Shown: in pieces, positions 5,886 through 7,565 of the stretch
Layout: each line of letters opens with the position of its first letter
Numbering within the stretch: position 1 is the first letter of the stretch
Origin: M3007 sp046153695
GTDB taxonomy: Bacteria > Bacteroidota > Bacteroidia > Chitinophagales > Saprospiraceae
Direction: 5' to 3'
Assembly: GCA_046153695.1 (NCBI GenBank)
Contig: JBJXEZ010000020.1
Coordinates: 1 to 7,565, forward strand
DNA length: 7,565 nucleotides
The notes under the pieces: generated by a model
Database searches by the model: none
What the model was told of the DNA's origin: nothing
Seen by the model: the letters and a program-made list of their open reading frames with translations, nothing else
Made by a program: the position numbers and the translations under genes

Positions 5886-7565
5886 AAGATTCCTCCATCC
5901 AGTCTGTACTCATCATTGGCTCCGGCCCTATAGTTATCGGCCAAGCCTGCGAATTCGACTACTCCGGCAGCCAGGCCAGCCGCTCCCTGCGCGAAGAAGG
6001 CATCAAGGTCTCCCTTATCAATTCCAACCCGGCCACCATCATGACCGACCCGGTGACGGCTGACCACAGCTACCTGCGCCCGCTCACACCCGAAAGTATC
6101 GATGCTATTCTGCAAGAACATCAGGAAAGCCTCGACCTGCCCAACATTGACGCTGTGTTGCCCACTATGGGCGGCCAAACGGCGCTAAACATGGCCATCG
6201 AGTGCGAAAAAATGGGTATCTGGGAAAAGTATGGCGTGCGTATGATCGGTGTGGACACCGCCGCCATCGAGACTACCGAAAACCGCGAAGCATTTAAAAA
6301 ATTAGTGCTTGATCTTGGCCTCAGTGTAGCGCCCTCGTACATTGCCAATTCCTACCTGGAAGGGAAAGAAGCGGCACAAAAAATTGGCTTTCCGCTTGTT
6401 ATCCGCCCGTCGTACACCCTTGGCGGCACTGGCGGCGGTTTTGTAATGAAAGATGAAGATTTTGACGAGGCCCTCAAACGCGGCCTGTCCGCCTCCCCTA
6501 CCCACGAGGTGCTGGTGGAAAAAGCCGTGCTTGGCTGGAAGGAATTCGAACTGGAACTGTTGCGCGATACCAACGATAATGTAGTCATCATCTGCACCGT
6601 CGAAAACCTCGACCCCATGGGCATCCACACCGGTGACAGTATAACCGTGGCACCGGCCATGACGCTGTCCGACACGGCTTACCAGGATATGCGCAACCAA
6701 GCGATCACGATCATGCGCGCGCTTGGCAACTTTGCTGGCGGCTGCAACGTACAGTTCGCGCAAAACCCGGAGACCGAAGACCTGATCGCCATCGAGGTCA
6801 ACCCGCGCGTGTCACGCTCTTCCGCACTCGCCAGTAAGGCCACAGGCTACCCCATCGCCAAAATAGCCGCCAAACTCGCCATCGGCTACACCCTGGATGA
6901 ACTGAAAAACCAGATTACCAAAACTACTTCGGCGTACTTCGAGCCTACGCTCGATTATGTAATCGTGAAAATGCCCCGCTGGAATTTTGACAAATTTCAC
7001 GGCGCCGACCACCGCCTCGGTCTGCAAATGAAATCCGTGGGCGAAGTCATGGCCATCGGGCGCAGCTTCAATGAAGCCCTGCAAAAAGCCTGTCAAAGCC
7101 AGGAAAACAGCCGCACCGGCCTCGGTGCCGACAAAAAAGAATGGTTGCGGACCGACGATATTCTGGAGCGCCTGGAATTGGTTTCCGACGACCGCATCTA
7201 CCGCGTGAAAGACGCACTACGCCTTGGCATCCCGTCCAAGTCTGTCCACAAACTCACCGGTATTGACCCCTGGTTTATCGGCCAGATCAAAAACCTGGTG
7301 AAAATGGAGGAGCGGCTCCTGCGTGTCAATGTGCCGGAGGACATCACTACCGATTTTTTCATCGAATTGAAAAAGAACGGCTATTCCGATGCCCAAATCG
7401 CGTGGATACTGCGCGTAGACGAAAAATCGGTGACCCGCGAGCGCAAAAAACGAGGCATCCGGCGGGTGTACAAAATGGTGGACACCTGCGCCGCCGAGTT
7501 CGAGTCCAAGACCAATTATTTCTACTCCACCTTCGAAAATAGTGTCGGGGTGACTCAAAGTCACC
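5882..7565 (+). CDS. carB: Carbamoyl-phosphate synthase large subunit (3'-truncated by window end)
   Basis: The first 561 codons are present and the frame is open at the window end. With the glutaminase subunit CarA, CarB makes carbamoyl phosphate from bicarbonate, two ATP and glutamine-derived ammonia for pyrimidine and arginine synthesis. Visible parts are the pre-ATP-grasp region GSGPIVIGQACEFDYSGSQA (13-32), NPATIMTDP (49-57) and LPTMGGQTALN (93-103). The first ATP-grasp domain carries both CPSase signatures, FPLVIRPSYTLGGTGGG (170-186) and IEVNPRVSRSSALAS (304-318). Using a constant offset of 6 from E. coli numbering, R135, R175, E221, Q291, E305 and N307 match the known carboxyphosphate-site residues. 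The oligomerisation domain follows from about 405 and ends near YKMVDTCAAEF (530-540); the window stops just before the second ATP-grasp domain. The start is fixed by homology of the N-terminus. carA is not immediately upstream, so carB has its own promoter and a terminator-containing leader. Confidence 0.97.
   Translation, partial: MKDSSIQSVLIIGSGPIVIGQACEFDYSGSQASRSLREEGIKVSLINSNPATIMTDPVTADHSYLRPLTPESIDAILQEHQESLDLPNIDAVLPTMGGQTALNMAIECEKMGIWEKYGVRMIGVDTAAIETTENREAFKKLVLDLGLSVAPSYIANSYLEGKEAAQKIGFPLVIRPSYTLGGTGGGFVMKDEDFDEALKRGLSASPTHEVLVEKAVLGWKEFELELLRDTNDNVVIICTVENLDPMGIHTGDSITVAPAMTLSDTAYQDMRNQAITIMRALGNFAGGCNVQFAQNPETEDLIAIEVNPRVSRSSALASKATGYPIAKIAAKLAIGYTLDELKNQITKTTSAYFEPTLDYVIVKMPRWNFDKFHGADHRLGLQMKSVGEVMAIGRSFNEALQKACQSQENSRTGLGADKKEWLRTDDILERLELVSDDRIYRVKDALRLGIPSKSVHKLTGIDPWFIGQIKNLVKMEERLLRVNVPEDITTDFFIELKKNGYSDAQIAWILRVDEKSVTRERKKRGIRRVYKMVDTCAAEFESKTNYFYSTFENSVGVTQSH

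Noticed and set aside
7217..7564. 115-codon minus-strand frame at the window end
   Set aside because: It is antisense to carB, whose residues in this segment match CarB; other minus-strand frames at 5870-7096 are rejected for the same reason.

Overview
The window looks like a chromosomal stretch from a Bacteroidota bacterium, possibly a Saprospiria-type lineage. The evidence is a DUF6089-type outer-membrane barrel protein, several promoter candidates with the Bacteroidota -7 motif TAnnTTTG, start codons without Shine-Dalgarno sequences, and EF-G, S7 and S12 sequences that fit the phylum. The phylum call is fairly firm; the class call is a guess.

Layout: positions 1-540 hold no gene I can support, but contain a 165-bp palindrome-ended element (163-327) and a promoter candidate. 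Positions 541-1359 (+) encode an exported beta-barrel protein. It converges on the translation operon and shares a strong bidirectional terminator with it (1531-1567). Positions 5127-1636 (-) are a compact str operon in the order rpsL, rpsG, fusA. It has a good promoter, a large imperfect hairpin of ATGATGA-like repeats between rpsL and rpsG, and a terminator-like hairpin plus a 3 x 8-nt tandem repeat between rpsG and fusA. No tuf, rpsJ or other S10-cluster gene follows fusA. Positions 5165-5360 carry a second, 89-bp copy of the palindrome-ended element and an abutting, unrelated inverted repeat. Positions 5453-5647 (-) encode a small, very basic unrecognised protein. Divergent from it, carB (5882 to the window end) encodes the N-terminal half of the carbamoyl-phosphate synthase large subunit; carA is not adjacent upstream.

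The coding content is mostly housekeeping: translation (S12, S7, EF-G) and pyrimidine/arginine precursor supply (CarB). The interesting material is non-coding. It comprises a MITE-like family present twice with apparent TA target duplications, unusual structured intergenic regions inside the str operon, and a carB leader in which a strong intrinsic terminator lies between the promoter and carB, inside a 39-codon ORF whose stop overlaps the carB start. I saw no defence system, CRISPR array, tRNA, rRNA or intact transposase.
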